Positions 46,761 to 60,500 are shown, counted from the first letter of the stretch. The stretch is 64,000 bases of DNA from Mytilus galloprovincialis (GCF_965363235.1 NC_134847.1:48732805-48796804); one strand, 5' to 3'. Notes: generated by a model from the sequence alone, not told the origin. Program-made: numbers and translations.

Positions 46761-47330
46761 CTTCTACTTTTAATCTTTTTTACACAGAATTCAATTCATG
46801 TCCAACTTGTCAATTTATTAGAGATAATCAGTTTCCCATACCTTTTAATCATGTTTTGAAGATATTTATTTGATGTTTGGTATTTCCAGTGTTACTGATG
46901 AATGTTTTGTTTTGTGTATTATGCCTACTCATAATGTGAATTATGCCAAATAATAATATAATTTACAGGAAAAAATGACACTGAAAAGAAAATAATGGTA
47001 TATATTTTCTGTAAGCAAAGAAACCAAAAAGTATCCTGTTCATTCTACTTCAGGTTTGTAAATTAGAACAATAATTAAGGAATTACTGTAATATTTTTTC
47101 TATGAAGAAATAACATAAAAATGTGGTGCACACTGAATAACCCGCGTAGGTGCTAGATTGATGCAACAAGCCATATCAAATATGGTTGAATTTCACACAA
47201 GAGCTATCAATAATGAATAAACATTTCAAGGAAAAAGTGAACAATATTACTTCAATGAATCCATCTATTTTAGAATTCATGTACAAAGAGCTCACACTGA
47301 AACTAATCTAGATAGCAAGATAGGTTAAGA
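46761..47330. other. No recognisable feature
   Basis: AT-rich sequence; nothing supportable. Confidence 0.4.
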
Positions 47331-48890
47331 ATCATATCTTTAGGCAACACCAACCTTTTAGCAGACCTACGCCATGCCAATTCTGGAAGGCCTAACACCG
47401 AATTTGACACTTTCTTTGAGAAATTAGGTGGAATTATTGAAGACTTATCAGCTGCTGATGATATAAGGCATGGCCATACTCACTTAAGCGAATTTATTTC
47501 CTAAAGAGACATGATAGACCAAGCAACAGCTTAATGTCCACACAATACACCGATTCCGTCAGCTAGTCTCGCACGCCTCCAGTTTTCTCCGAAGAATCCG
47601 TATTGTAAAGGTGCTTCCAATTTTACTAGTAGGCTTGATGTGCAATTCAAGATTCAGCGTAGACAATTACGGGCTGCACACATGGATAGTCACTTTTGTA
47701 ATGCTCAATTCAAGTACTTGAAAGCATTTGCAATAGAAGAGAAAGAAAAATGCACTCTGACTTGTGCTGATGACAAGGCAAAGGTTCCAATAGGAGAGCC
47801 AGGGTTATCTGTTTCAACAGGAGTGCGAGGGTAGCGATTGATAGTACCAACTATTAGTACACTTGTTGCTCTGGGTCACGACATGAAAAAAGTAGCTTGA
47901 CGCCATCTGTCGTTTTAAAGTGCAACGCACCTAGCAGTCTTGACAAGTTTTTTGTTCAAGGAAAAGTCGTCACCATTTTGAACGACTGTATTTCAGCTTG
48001 CCTCTCCTTTTCCTCATGTAACAGTCATTTCGAAAATAATGGAGAACAGCATAGAAACCCGTTCTTTTTAAAGTTTACTGATGATAGGACAGACCAGCGA
48101 AACACCCTAGAGTCTGTAAAATTGGCCAACATATGATGTTCAAAGAACATAATTAAGACTTTCTTGCTCATTTTAGATGCGCCCCATGCCAAAGCTATAC
48201 AAACCCGGCGGAAAGGGTTATGAGTTTGTTGAATCTCGGACTGCACAATGTTTCTCTCGAAAGGAATAAATATGCAAAAAAGATTTAGAATATACTAAAA
48301 AGCAAGAATAGTATGTCAGAAATTTGTACAGCTCATGAAACGACACATTCGTGAATTGTTTCCAGAAATGAACATCAATAAACTTCAGAAGGCACACACA
48401 AAGAAAGTAAAATCTTATAAGACATGGCTCGGTAAACATTCAAAGATGACAAACTATGTATTTCAGGTTAGGAAATGTGATGACATTAATTGCTGTTTGT
48501 CCCCAGCGAACAACCTTCTGTCAGAATGGCTTCCTGATCCAATCTTAGATTACACCGGGGAGCATTATCTCCCATATGCTGAAATCAGAGGCAAAGATAC
48601 AATAGAGAAACATAGACCTTCCTTGGTGAAAAAATAACTGAAAAAAGGTGAATAAACAATTAAAAATACCAGAAGAACCAGTAACTGCTGAGACCATTGA
48701 CAACAATGTTGAAGTCGATTACATGGCTACCGAGTTAAGAGATGAAAATGTGGAGACAACAACCATGACAAATGAAGACAAGGGATACGTTGATATCCCG
48801 GATTCTCCGGCTAGCTACAGCACGCTAGATCAATGGCCGAGTTTGTGGAGTGCAGAAAACCCTGTGTCATTTATTCATATCGAAAAATGA
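47330..48890 (+). pseudogene. Broken transposase-like gene of a lineage-expanded family
   Basis: Successive + strand pieces read ADLRHANSGRPNTEFDTFFE, SAADDIRHGHTHLSEF, ARLQFSPKNPYC, DVQFKIQRRQLRAAHMDSHF, CADDKAKVPIGEPGLSVSTG, then KKVKSYKTWLGKHSKMTNY, VFQVRKCDDINCC, EWLPDPILDYTGEHYLPYAE and GKDTIEKHRPS, with an acidic tail to 48,890. I recall many uncharacterised predicted proteins in molluscs, cnidarians and fish with this same order: a DDK box with GEPG and STGVRG, a CxxxxCxC pair, and a conserved HYxPF/Y...TEKHRPS end. Acidic residues in a folded core and high copy number suggest a DDE-type transposase, but the superfamily is unknown to me. The frame is interrupted several times. Confidence 0.6.
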
Positions 48891-49069
48891 CTGAAAGACA
48901 ACAATACAGGTTGGCTCTGGGCTTAAGTGATTGGGAGTACTCATGCGGTTGTATTGTTCACTTCTATATTTTGATATGTTCTTGCATTTCTGATATTCAA
49001 TTTGAAAAACAAAACATTAGATAACATTGAGTATTTATTTGAACAACAGTCAGGTAGCACATGTTTGCC

Positions 49070-49260
49070 CTATCTTTTTGGGAAGAAAGAAATACACGGA
49101 ACACTTAAAACTGAAGTATGGGCAATACAAACTCTAACAACAAAACCTTGAGTGATATCAGGTGCTCCAGAAGGGAATGCATATCCTGTTCGCATGCTAT
49201 ATCTATCTTATTGCTAAATAGTCAATGCTGATAATAGGTCTATATCGTTAAAATGTCAAA
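49070..49260 (+). repeat. Decayed copy of the 2317-2785 repeat
   Basis: GAGTGATATCAGGTGCTCCA, AATGCATATCCTGTTCGCATG, CTAAATAGTCAATGCTGAT. Follows directly after the transposase-like gene. Confidence 0.55.
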
Positions 49261-50760
49261 ATCAGTAAAAGAGAACTGGAACCACACAGGGTATATGTCA
49301 ATGATCGTGTGTGACACGCTCACCTAATAGCAATTTACCAGATCATGATGTCGACCGTAAAACTGTTTAAGCGATGATGTCCCGGCATCCCTATTTTTGT
49401 ATTCTGGCCTGTGGTCACTATGTTGGTGATCATACTGTATGGGTTTTATTGTGTGTTAAAAGTCCAGAGGGTCAGGATCGATAAAAGGAAGATTGGTGTA
49501 CCCATAAGCAACCAAACATGACATTGAAACGACTGCAAATCTGACACTGAGTGCATGTTAAAAACGTGCAAAATAAAAAGGTAAAAAAAAAAAAAACAAA
49601 AACAACTACCTACCTACCCTGATTTATTTGCCTTGGCAGCAGGAAACAAACATATTTTTGTTGGCCTTGTGTGATTAAGGGTACCTTTGATAACTATTAG
49701 TCTTGATAAAAAAAATGGCCTTGATTGATTAGGGTAGAAAGTGACATGACATTTTTAACAAGAAAGAAACAAATAAATACAATAAGAAAGGCACGATGTA
49801 AAGCTTTAGATAGCATACCACTTTGCCAATGTTGGTCGTCCAATCATGTGGGAAAAGGACCAACCACATGATTCCAATTCATCCATTTCATTCGCAGTGC
49901 TTGTATATATAACAGATGCAGTTATTAATAAAACATTACCACATATATATGTGTGTTTCTCTGTGAAACATGTCGGAAAGCATAACATACAATTATAACA
50001 TACAATATATAATTATTTGCTTTTATTACTGATGGATTTATCTGGTTCAGATTTCTAAGACAAGATGTGCTGCTGAAGTCTTTTCAAGAGTCACAGAAAA
50101 ACAACAAAGTTTCTGAAATAAATTGTTTTCTACGTTATTTTTTAAGCTTTCACTTGTCATCTATTTATTATAATGTATAAGGTATGAAAAATACGATTTT
50201 CAAGTTTTCAAATTGTCTATCCACATACATGTATGTATACATTTGTATTTACATTCAATGTTGAGTTCTAGCTATCCGTTGAAATGTTACAAGCATAATT
50301 TTCCTACATGTACTTCTTTTGCTAGCAGAATTTCCTTTGGACTGTTTGAAAAGTTTCTATTGGCATGCATCTATGTGTTCTTGTCGGCACCTTCCACCTA
50401 CAGCAAATATGTTTTGACAGCCTAAGGGTCTACATGTTATTCTGTTTTTTCCTACTAATTTTTGCCAAGCTGGTCAAACAACATCTTATTTGCAAGCTTA
50501 CCAAACTAAATGTCCTATGTATGTGTCTCTTTCGTGGCAAAAGTCGTCTATTGATGTCAGTCAATGAATCTGCAGTGCTGATAAAATAATGTGACCTTTT
50601 TGTCGCAAATCTCAAAATCATGCGAAATCATTACTGCATTCTTCACATACAAATAAAAAAAAAACTTTTGCAGTGATTGCGAATTAAGATATGTTGTTTA
50701 GTGTGAACAATAGCTACGAATTGTTAATGAATACAATGTCTCTTTTAGAGAAAATTTAAA
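49261..50760. other. No recognisable gene
   Basis: A repeat-tail fragment at 49,678-49,700 and a short A-run near 49,580. The open frames at 50,213-50,621 overlap on both strands and carry no domain. Confidence 0.4.
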
Positions 50761-50859
50761 GATACCCATCACTTACAAGTTTGTCTTGAAAATGAATGAA
50801 ATATTTGCCACAGGACAAATCTTGACTTTCATCAAAGGTTTGATGATAACTCCGTTTTG

Positions 50860-53200
50860 TTAATTGGAAGATCAAAGGATAAAAACAGTTTATTTTAAAG
50901 GCAGGCTAAGTAATTAGTTGATATTTTTACCTTACGTCCAGGACCAAATATTCCATGCATATTCAAGACGAGGAAAATTCATTTACAATTGATATTTACA
51001 GCTGGGGAACCAAAATGAGGTCTGAAAATAATTACTGTAATATTTTTATAATAACAGTATATATCAAATTTAATAACGGACCCCTTAAAAAGTTTATCCA
51101 GTGCAGATTTTTTCACTTCACGAGGTACAAGATTTAACATCCCCATCTCGACTGAACGTGGGGCAGTATTTATACATCCCCCATAGGTCTACGGTCGCAC
51201 ATTTTTAGAATGAGCCTTATTGTCGTACGAGAGAAGTCCTGGTGACTACATGTATATACCCAAGTCTATCCTTATAGTATGGAATGAATTGAATTCATCT
51301 TATTTAAGATAATCGCTAAAATGTCCGAAAATTAATCTATTATTCTAGGACTTGTTCGCCTATGCGTGATCAAAATCAAATACATGTAAAATTTCAAATT
51401 AGTATTTTGTTGTTTGAATGTAGCCGAAACTTTTACCATTGTATAATATTTTTATTTGATGGAATAATTTATAAATATAGATTAAAAAAAAGTGTTTAAT
51501 ATTTCAATTCGAAGATTTTTAGATTTTAAATCTTTGAGGGAAACGGAAAATTGGCCATACGTCGTCTACTCATTTTGAAGATCAGAGGATAATAATAGTA
51601 ACATGTTAATAGCATGGATACATTCATTGATGGATTGTTTTTACTTTTCACCCATTTGCAAATATCCCATGCACATTCAGGGTAAGAACTACAGGACGTA
51701 TACAAGTCTTCGATTAATATAAAAAGAAAAGTTTGTAAACCGGGAGAAGAATTAAGAACCCTTCGTAGACATTGTGCAAGAGATATTTGAAGTGCAAAGA
51801 GTGTTGCTTTTTCCCTTCACGAGGCAGTAAATATAGATTAAAGGTAATATACCCTTTTCGATCGAACGTGTCTGCGTATTTTTACATCCCACAAAACCAA
51901 ACGGTCGCACATCTTCAGAATGGGAAGTCATGCTAACAGTGTTTCGTTGAATTTGTCTTATTTAGAATGTCTATAGGGTCAAAACGAATTTTAGTACTTA
52001 AAGAATTATTAAAATTTTGTCTACCCATTGGTTTGAAAGTTAGAAAAAAATAATGCGACTGTAGATTCCATTTGTTTGAAAATGCCCTTAAAAATTAAGT
52101 TGCTGGCGCAAGATAAATAAAAACAATCTGCCAAACTTAAAAGTCGCCTAATTAAACCAGATTTAATATCGCTTGATTGATAAGAATACCAAGTATAAAC
52201 AACACTATTTGTTTATGACTTTAGATACTTCTATGTAAAAAAAAGACACGACCAGTAACATATTGACTATCATAGTTATATATATGCCAAACAAAACGAT
52301 TCTTTGACATACTTGTATAACATTGATGTATCTTTAAATGTATTCTTATCCAACTGTTACTGTTTAAACATGACATATTTATTGTATATATTTTTCATAT
52401 AATTGTAGGGTATTTTGTAATTGCTGTCATCATGGTCATCTAGAAATTTGGTATAGTGTACAATTTGGAGAGGATTATTTAAAGTTAATATAACTTGTAT
52501 CTAATCCAGACAATAAAATTTGTTTTAGCTAAACGATCATTCTTCTAAACTTGTATCTTCTGATTATCTATTACTTGTTCACGTGTGTTTTTCCACTTTG
52601 ATTTAAATATATGCACTGAGAAAATGAACTGGATTAAGGACAAACTATTTGAATCTACCCTTTAATATCTACATGTATGTTATATATTCAAGGTCTTAAC
52701 GTATGTCAGCAAATATGATAACAGTATGTGTCCTTTACTTAAGCAAAGATTACATCTTAAGGTAAGTGTACTTTATTTTTTGAACGATATATTGTATGGT
52801 ATGTGTCGCTTGAAGGGTTTAACAACGATTAACATACAACAAAATGTGAAGAAAATATGTTTCTGACCAATTGATGTATAGTTATGCTAAATGCATAACA
52901 CTAACAGTATGCGGTGAGGCAGATTTCCACCTTCGAACAATCATGGTGACATGAAGTTGGAAGATGTCATGCCGCACAGGGGCTAGGTTATCAGTTCACG
53001 GACTTGAATTTACATTTATTGTATACCGGCTTGGTTTAAATCGATCTATATTAGGATTATAAGGTCAAAATTAGGAGTTGAGAAATTCCAAATGCATTTT
53101 AGTAATACACGTAACTATAAATCTAGATAAATTAATGGTCATCCAGTGGCAAATATTTCATGCATGTTCAGGACGATCTATACATGTATACCTGTAGAGC
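50860..53200 (+). repeat. Three dispersed copies of one repeat family
   Basis: GCAAATATTTCATGCATGTTCAGG-type cores occur at about 50,945, 51,657 and 53,150. The second module (GAACGTGGGGCAGTATTTAT then CATCCC and CGGTCGCACAT) occurs at about 51,150-51,215 and 51,865-51,925, and alone at 58,640-58,745. The first two copies carry both modules in the same order and spacing. Confidence 0.65.
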
Positions 53201-54425
53201 ATTATTATTCATTACGGAAGCGAAGTAGTTGTTTCGTGTTCGCGTGCAGCATTATGATCTGACTTGATGTTTGCATTTCACTCAAACATTATGAAATCAC
53301 ACTCGTTTATATCAAGATAATTTTACTGTGACCAATGTGCATAGCATAAATGTTTGAAATTCTCATTAGATTTAAAAGTACTAAGAATTGAATCACGAAA
53401 AAGGTGTATTTGGTAAAATAGCGATACACACAGCGCGCAGTGATTTCATTTGAGTGGACAACAGGCTCTATTTTCTAATAAATTTTCAGGTGTGTGACAT
53501 CAGTTAGGTTATGTACATAAATGCATGATACGTGAGACATTTTACTCAAAATTAGAATATATAATGCATTTTATCAACGTGAGCTAAAAACAAAATAATT
53601 ACGAATTCAGAGAAGGGATTAAATCTTGTGAAAGTACATTGTAGGACAAACAGACGAACAAAGCCCTCTAAACGTCTTGTCGTTTTTTTTTTTATAAATA
53701 GGTTGCTGTCTCATTGACAAATATATCAAGGCTCAGCAATTTGTAACTAATAAAACAATTACTGAAATTGAACTAATGAAGTGCTTCGAAAGAGTTATCT
53801 GTATTCCTTCTAAGATATTTGCCGTGTTGAAAACTATTAATTATTGTCGTTTTCTAAACGTACAGCAGACAGTATATTTCAGGCATATTTGTAGTACGAA
53901 ACCTTTGGTTAATTAGTTTTCTTGTAAGCAGCCGCTTTTTATCATGCTTGTGTAGAAAAATCCGAAGGTTTAAATTAAACCACAAGCTCTGAAACATCTG
54001 TATTGAGCAGTATACTTTACAAAAACACATGTATGTAAGGTACAATAAAACCAAAAAACTTAAGTAGCATGTACATTGTTACAGTAATAGTAATATGGGC
54101 GTGCAAAAAAAATATATTGTTTTTATTTAGCTTATAAATCTTCAAATAAGACGTGTGTATACAAGGCACATCATCTGAACTCTGACCAATCACAGAAATA
54201 TGGCCAGTCAGTCGACATCTCAAGGTATTTCTTATTCAATATTATTTTATATGTACTCAAATAATTTTTATGGAACAATAAAATAAAAAACACAAAATTA
54301 GTTAATGCAAAATGATATACACGCATTTCAAGAATACAGAAAAATTGGTAAAAAAATAAAGAATAGAGGATAATGGAAATCAATGCTAAAATATAAAGAA
54401 AAGGAAATGATAGCTTCAATAAACA
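53201..54425. other. No recognisable feature
   Basis: AT-rich sequence; nothing supportable. Confidence 0.4.
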
Positions 54426-54431
54426 TGATAA

Positions 54432-54636
54432 GGCAGCAACCATTTGATTTTCTGGGGGGGGGGGGGGGGGGTATGGTTTTTTTTTGGAAAAAACAGTTTG
54501 TTTCCAGTTTTTGGAGAAAAAAATAATTTGTTTTTGATTCTGAGAAAAAAAAATTGTTTGTTTCACCCTCAGCTGCCACTATATGTAATGCTAAAATTGA
54601 AAGAAAAAAATTTGTCCAGAAAAAAAACCATAGCAG

Positions 54637-54675
<39 letters not shown>

Positions 54676-54697
54676 AGAAAATCAAATGGTTGCTGCC
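54432..54697. mobile_element. Harbinger-like MITE with G and C tracts, copy 2
   Basis: Same family and orientation as 27,108-27,393: GGCAGCAACCATTTGATTTT and its inverse at the ends, a G-tract and a longer C-tract inside, TAA duplicated at 54,429-54,431 and 54,698-54,700. Confidence 0.85.
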
Positions 54698-54700
54698 TAA

Positions 54701-55834
54701 ACAAAGAATAGAAACCATTCAGACTAATTAATACAGAATAAAGAAGGCAAGACAATTCCATCCAAACCCAAACCCCGATATCAACTTTGTTTCATATCAA
54801 AAGTCACTTATAATAATAATTAATGTACTTTAATGTATGTACAAGATATTTATAAATCATTATAGTTTCTATATCATGTATATATAACGTACAATATTGA
54901 AAATGAAATAGCATCTATAACTTCATGGCTCATGCCTTATCAAGCTAGTTTAACGTACTTTTAACATATATGTTTATTAAAATATTATTAGTTATGAATA
55001 TTGCAAATATATAAACAGAAAAGCAGTCAACAGTATCTTTTTAATTTGCTATGATTTGTGACATATAACACAAATCATGTTGACATGGTTGAAACTCGTG
55101 TATGTTTTCACAAAATATACTATTAAAGTTATAAATAGATTCAGTCGACAAATGTGTAATGGCTGAATACGACAACAGCAACCGTCTGAAAGGTAAGCTG
55201 CAAAAGTTTCAAAATCTGCTATAGTAATGATATTTTTTTTTAAATTGTACATGAAAAAAAAAACAATGTTATTCTGCCATCAAATGTGGAAACGAATAAT
55301 GCTGAAACAAAATAGCCAACATGTACGTTGTATAACCTTTACATTGCTCTGAACTTAATTAACCTTCAAGTTGGTTTCTATAATCAATCAAAAGGTCAAC
55401 CAGAATTAACTACATTTAAATATTTACAAAAAATGAAGATGGTATCAAAGTCTTTAACATTCGAATATTGAATACACCTGATGTGATGATCTAACAGGAC
55501 AATGCAATCTCTATACGGAAACATATGAGTGACATGTTATTAGAATTATTTTTTCCCCATAGATATTGCATTTTCTTGGAGGAGGCGATGATAGTATTAT
55601 ATCTCCTTGAAATTTTTCAGTATGAATGTTAAATATCAAAAATGGATTGTTTTTACACGAAAAAAAAAAGGAATTTCCAAAATTTAAGTTGATAATTCGA
55701 AGATTTTAATCGATAATTCTGAGAATAGCTTGCATAATATTAAGATTTTAGTCGGAATTTCCCCGGTTAATGGCAGTAGTTCCGTAAACATAATACACTT
55801 CTGAGATTAATTTTAATACAAGCATTAGCTTTTC
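54701..55834. other. No recognisable feature
   Basis: AT-rich sequence; nothing supportable. Confidence 0.4.
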
Positions 55835-56272
55835 AAAAAGGGCTAAGTCGACTCTTAGCTGATGAAAATTGAAAGTGCTCTCGCTTTGTTGATTTATTCA
55901 TATACTAGAATAGCCACGTGCATCAATCAACAAATTTTACCACACATGTGAGGTCACACGTTATGAAGTATTGTTGTTTACGAAACTCCAGAAAATTCGA
56001 CTATTTATAGATAAAAGTTACCTGTTTACAAATATCATGAATATGCATGAGTAATGACCAGGCAAATGATCTAATTGCTAAAATAGAGAGGACAAATCCG
56101 ATACTCTACGGGATTGAAGGACATTTACTAGAATTGGATTGTCCTAACCAATCAATAAACTTTCATTATTCACGTCTCGTAATATCTTCCAATCAGGTAG
56201 CAAGAAAAATTCACGCACTGAGTGTCCATCGTTTAATTCTTAATATCGACTCCTAGGAGTCGATAATTACAA
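55835..56272 (+). repeat. Palindrome-ended repeat family, copy 2 (uninterrupted)
   Basis: Left end AGCTTTTCAAAAAGGGCT (a small hairpin) then AAGTCGACTCTTAGCTG. Right end has the perfect 20-bp palindrome ATCGACTCCTAGGAGTCGAT. Internal landmarks: AGAGAGGACAAATCCGATAC and CGTAATATCTTCCAATCAGG. Confidence 0.8.
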
Positions 56273-56865
56273 ATTATCACGAATGTATCAAGTTAAATAC
56301 ATTCCCTAATTTCGAATGGCATCTCACGGAATAAACTGATATACGTTTATTAAGTGTGGGTGGAACTCTTGCCTTCTTTTCGACGGTACTTTTTTAAATT
56401 TTGAATATACTACATTTATGTCTAGTTCGATGCCATGCTTGATTCCTGTCAAGTCGTTTAACTATCATTAACAAGTCTTATGCCATTGGTTTCGTACTGT
56501 TACACACAATTACTTCAGACATTTTAAAAGTGAAATATTTAGGTAAATGTATACATTTCCAATAGATGAATACGCTGTGTTTGCGTTCATTTTCCCAATC
56601 CTCTGGGTGCCGGTTTTATACTTGCATGAGCAGCACTACGGTTGGAGCTTTTCAATTCATAAAGATAACTCTTCAAAAGACAGTTTATAATCTTTGTGTT
56701 GTACAAGGGTTATTATACTGTGATACCAATTTGTTGTAATTTTTGTACAAATAACATTCGAGTTGTCAAAATATTACGAAATCTATTTGTTTTGTGTTTG
56801 TGACATGTATCTTGTCATGTTTATATAGCATGTCGAGCCTTTACAAGTTCAACATTATTCATATA
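56273..56865. other. No recognisable feature
   Basis: AT-rich sequence; nothing supportable. Confidence 0.4.
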
Positions 56866-56867
56866 GA

Positions 56868-56972
56868 ACAAAATGCATTTATGCATACACATACATTGTA
56901 TATAGATAAAATAACTCTAAAAATTAACAAAATGCATGTATGCATACACATACATTGTATATGGATAAAATG
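56868..56972 (+). repeat. Tandem duplication, ~63-bp period
   Basis: AAAATGCATTTATGCATACA and TACATTGTATATAGATAAAA recur as AAAATGCATGTATGCATACA and TACATTGTATATGGATAAAA. Confidence 0.75.
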
Positions 56973-56994
56973 TAAAACGTTACCTGTGCCATTT

Positions 56995-57140
56995 GAGGGG
57001 GGACGTCGGGATCGGGTGTTTGTAAGCTCGGGATTTCGGGATTGATCCTTACGGATTCCGGGAATTCTTTTTTCGAATTTCGGGATGTCGGGATTTAAAT
57101 TCGGAACCTCGGGATTTCTGGATCAGGACCCCTCCAACCC
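56995..57140 (+). repeat. CGGGATTT-rich tract
   Basis: CGGGAT/CGGGATTT words recur about nine times at uneven spacing. Much richer in GC and CpG than its surroundings. Confidence 0.6.
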
Positions 57141-57274
57141 CTCTCCCCTCATTGGACGTTGTCAACAATTTCTATCGACTCGGGTCAGTGTTTTTGGGGT
57201 TTTCAGGATCATTTGCCACATAGTTTTACTACACAGTTATTTTCAAGAGGTTTTTTTTATAAAAAAATTGAATT

Positions 57275-57446
57275 AACAACAGGATGGGTTGTGATAAAAA
57301 TTGATTGGTTTCATGCCAATGAAAAACTTCTTTCATACAAAATACAGAAATTTAATAGAAACCTTCATACCGAACTAGATCTGAATGATACGACTGATTT
57401 TATTTCGAGCAGCATAACAAAAATAACAATCAAAACCAGGCAATGA
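57275..57446 (+). other. Possible upstream exon, unproven
   Basis: An open frame reading TTGWVVIKIDWFHANEK then LHTELDLNDTTDFISSS looks more protein-like than most AT-rich frames here, and it lies just upstream of the decarboxylase. I see no good donor at its end and do not recognise it. Confidence 0.15.
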
Positions 57447-57520
57447 GAGTCATATGGAATTGCACTTGTGTAATATTCTAGTCAAAACATTGACGCACAT
57501 GTTTCCTTCTTTATCTTCAG

Positions 57521-60500
57521 GTTATTCTTATGCTGAACCAGAAATCCAACAATTTGTTAAAGATTTTAGTAAACTAATACTAAATGAAGCTCTTATACCA
57601 CAAACTGATCCAAATACTAAAGTTCTTAATTTTAGGCAACCGTTAGACTTGCAAGTAAGTAAATAATAATGGATATATTTGAGGTGTATTCTCGTTTAGT
57701 TAAATGTTACTGTTCAGGCTTGTTGTACGGTAGGCGACAGAATATCTTATAGTGCAAGGAAAGGTGTTTGGTAACATTTGAGTCCTTCAAGATCTCTTTT
57801 TTCATAATCGCCCGCTTTAAAATGTTCATACGTTATAATGAACGGGGGTCTTGGTTGGTTTTACAAAACAGAGAAAAATGGGTCATTACTGCAGAAATAT
57901 TGTAAAAAATAGAGAACTTTCGGACGCTTAAATATAAAGAATAGAGGAAAATGGACAAAAACTGAAATGGATGACCCCCGTCCCTATCCAATTCAGACCA
58001 TCAGGAAGGTGCAGATTAGGTGCAGATTAAATCAATTCAAAAGGGTAGTCCGCTTAGTCCCATAATCATTAACGGATACGGCTAAGTATTTTCTCATTAG
58101 GTCTTAAATGAAATTTTCAGATTTAAATGGTTTTATCTAGTATAACTATGATTCCAAGGCAATCCCATTACTAGAATATAAATATCATGCCCAGCATACA
58201 CATAATAAAAAAGCGATAACTTTGTCAAGGTTTTTTTTATACACATCGTCTTATTAATTTTTCACACAGAAATTTTTAGATCTGGAAATTTACGAAGAAC
58301 CCGTACCACGTGAGAAATTGTTGGAACTAGGAAGGAAAGTTATAGATGGTAGTATTGTACCAGGTATGATCACCGTATATTGAAAGTTTTAATGATACGT
58401 TACTTTTTATAGAATGCTATACGGGAAAATTAACAGGGATCGTGGCAATCTTTTTTCATAGATTGATTGATGGTTGCGTACTGTTCAGTATCAACTATTC
58501 TATAGATAAGTAAGACGAGAACATATTAACGAAAGTTTTGCAGTTTATCGACCGGAATATAGGGTGACATGATTACTATCACTACAATGATTTGCCAAAA
58601 ATGTAGCCAGCGTACATGTACATGTAGCACACGACATCTCCCTACACCAGACATCTCGTTTAATGTTCCAGTTCCGACCAAACGTGGCAGAGTATTTATA
58701 CATCCTGCTCACTAATACGGACGCATCTCTGTGGCATGGTTTAATTGATGACTGAGAGTCCAGATGACAACATATCAATACCCCAGAAATCTTGTGTCTT
58801 TTGTGTATATATTAAGATACATGCTTGCACTTAAAATTGAAATAAGTTTTACGGATTTTTCAGTGTTCCTGTTTCACCTTTTTATTCAAATACTTTAGTT
58901 TAAAAATGTTTTTGTAGGTCATCCCCGTTTCCTCAACCAACTGTATACCGGAGTTGATCCATACAGTTTATTTGGGGCATGGTTGACCGAAGTCCTGAAT
59001 TGTAATGTGTAAGTGAGTTTTACTAATGTAGCAAATTCTAAAAAATATAAAAAAAAAATTATGAGTAAAAAAAGTAATGGCAAATGAAATGACAATTGTA
59101 ATACAATTTATTACAGAGAGTGTATCAAGATATATTTTTAAGTCTCCCAAACAAAGTTTGGAGACTTATTGTTTTTGCTCAGTTCTTCTTATTTTTATTA
59201 TTCTTCTTCTTCTTCTTCCTCTTCCGCCACTTTAAAAAATGAACTTGTCCGCAGCGTTTCTCCAAAACCGCTTGTCAGATTGACTTAGAATTTCATAAAA
59301 TGGTAGACTAATATGTCTAGGTGAGCCATCAATCTTTCGTTTGTGCATTGGGGTCTATTAAGGGGTATTTGGGGGGTAGAAAGGAGGAAGGGGTTTACTA
59401 TAGAACCCTATGGGATTTTATTTTCTAAAATTTTCAAATGAATATAACTTGAAAACTGTAAGTGATAGATACATGCAGTCTTCAGAATTGATTATAGGAC
59501 AATAAAACAAATCACATGAAATATAGGGGGAGTCCCTGGGAGTTCATCCCCACCCCCTTCAATTTGAGAATATGCTTATATTTTGTAAACGGTCCAGATC
59601 CCCACCCCTAAACCATATATTTAGGGGCCTCCGGGTGCGGGAAATTCTCGCTACATTGAAGACCTGTTGGTGACCCTCTGCTGTTGTTTTTTATTTGGTC
59701 GGGTTGTTGTCTCTTTGACACATTCCCCATTTCCATTCTCAATTTTATTTATATTCTCGAATGGGACGATAAAACATATCAAATGAAATTAATGGGAGGT
59801 CTCAGGGGGTAATCCCCACCCCAGTCAATTTGAGAATGTGCTATTATTTTGTAAACGGTCAACATCCCCACCCCTAAACCATATATATTCTTGTAGGGAC
59901 AATAAAACAAATGAAATGAAATAAAAGGGAATTCCGTAGGGGGTTACCCCATCCCCTCTTGTTTGAAAACTTGTAAACGGTCAACATCCCCACCCCTAAA
60001 CCATATATATTCTTGTAGGGGACAATAAAACAAATGAAATGAAAGAAGAGGGAAGTCCCTAGGGGGTCACCCCACCCCCTCTTGTTTGAAAACTTGTAAA
60101 CGGTCAACATCCCCACCCCTAAACCATATATATTCTTGTATGGGACAATAAAGCTAATCAAATGAAATGCCCCACCCTGTTCAATTTGAGAATGTGCTAT
60201 TATCTTGTAAACGGTCCAGATCCCTATCCTTAAACCATATACATTCTTGTAGGGGACAATAAAACAAATGAAATGAAATGTAGGTAAATTCCCTGGGGGT
60301 CACCACCACCCCCTCCTGTTTGAATACTTGTAAATGGTGGAGATCCCTACTCATAAGCCATATATATTCTTGTATGGGACAAAAAATCAAATCAAATAAA
60401 CATGGGACCATATGAATGGCGAGTTATGGGAGCTTTGTTTGGGAGACTTCGTAACATCATCCTGTTACAATTACTTCTTGTTTAACTATATATTTTCAGG

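Noticed and set aside
54328-54731. Proline-rich or glycine-rich protein frames at 54.4-54.7 kb and at 27.2 kb
   Set aside because: They read through the G and C tracts of the Harbinger-like MITEs.
59874-60411. Repetitive protein on the - strand with repeated YKNIYGLGVGMLTVYKF
   Set aside because: It is the translation of the 123-bp satellite inside the intronic element; other frames are equally repetitive.
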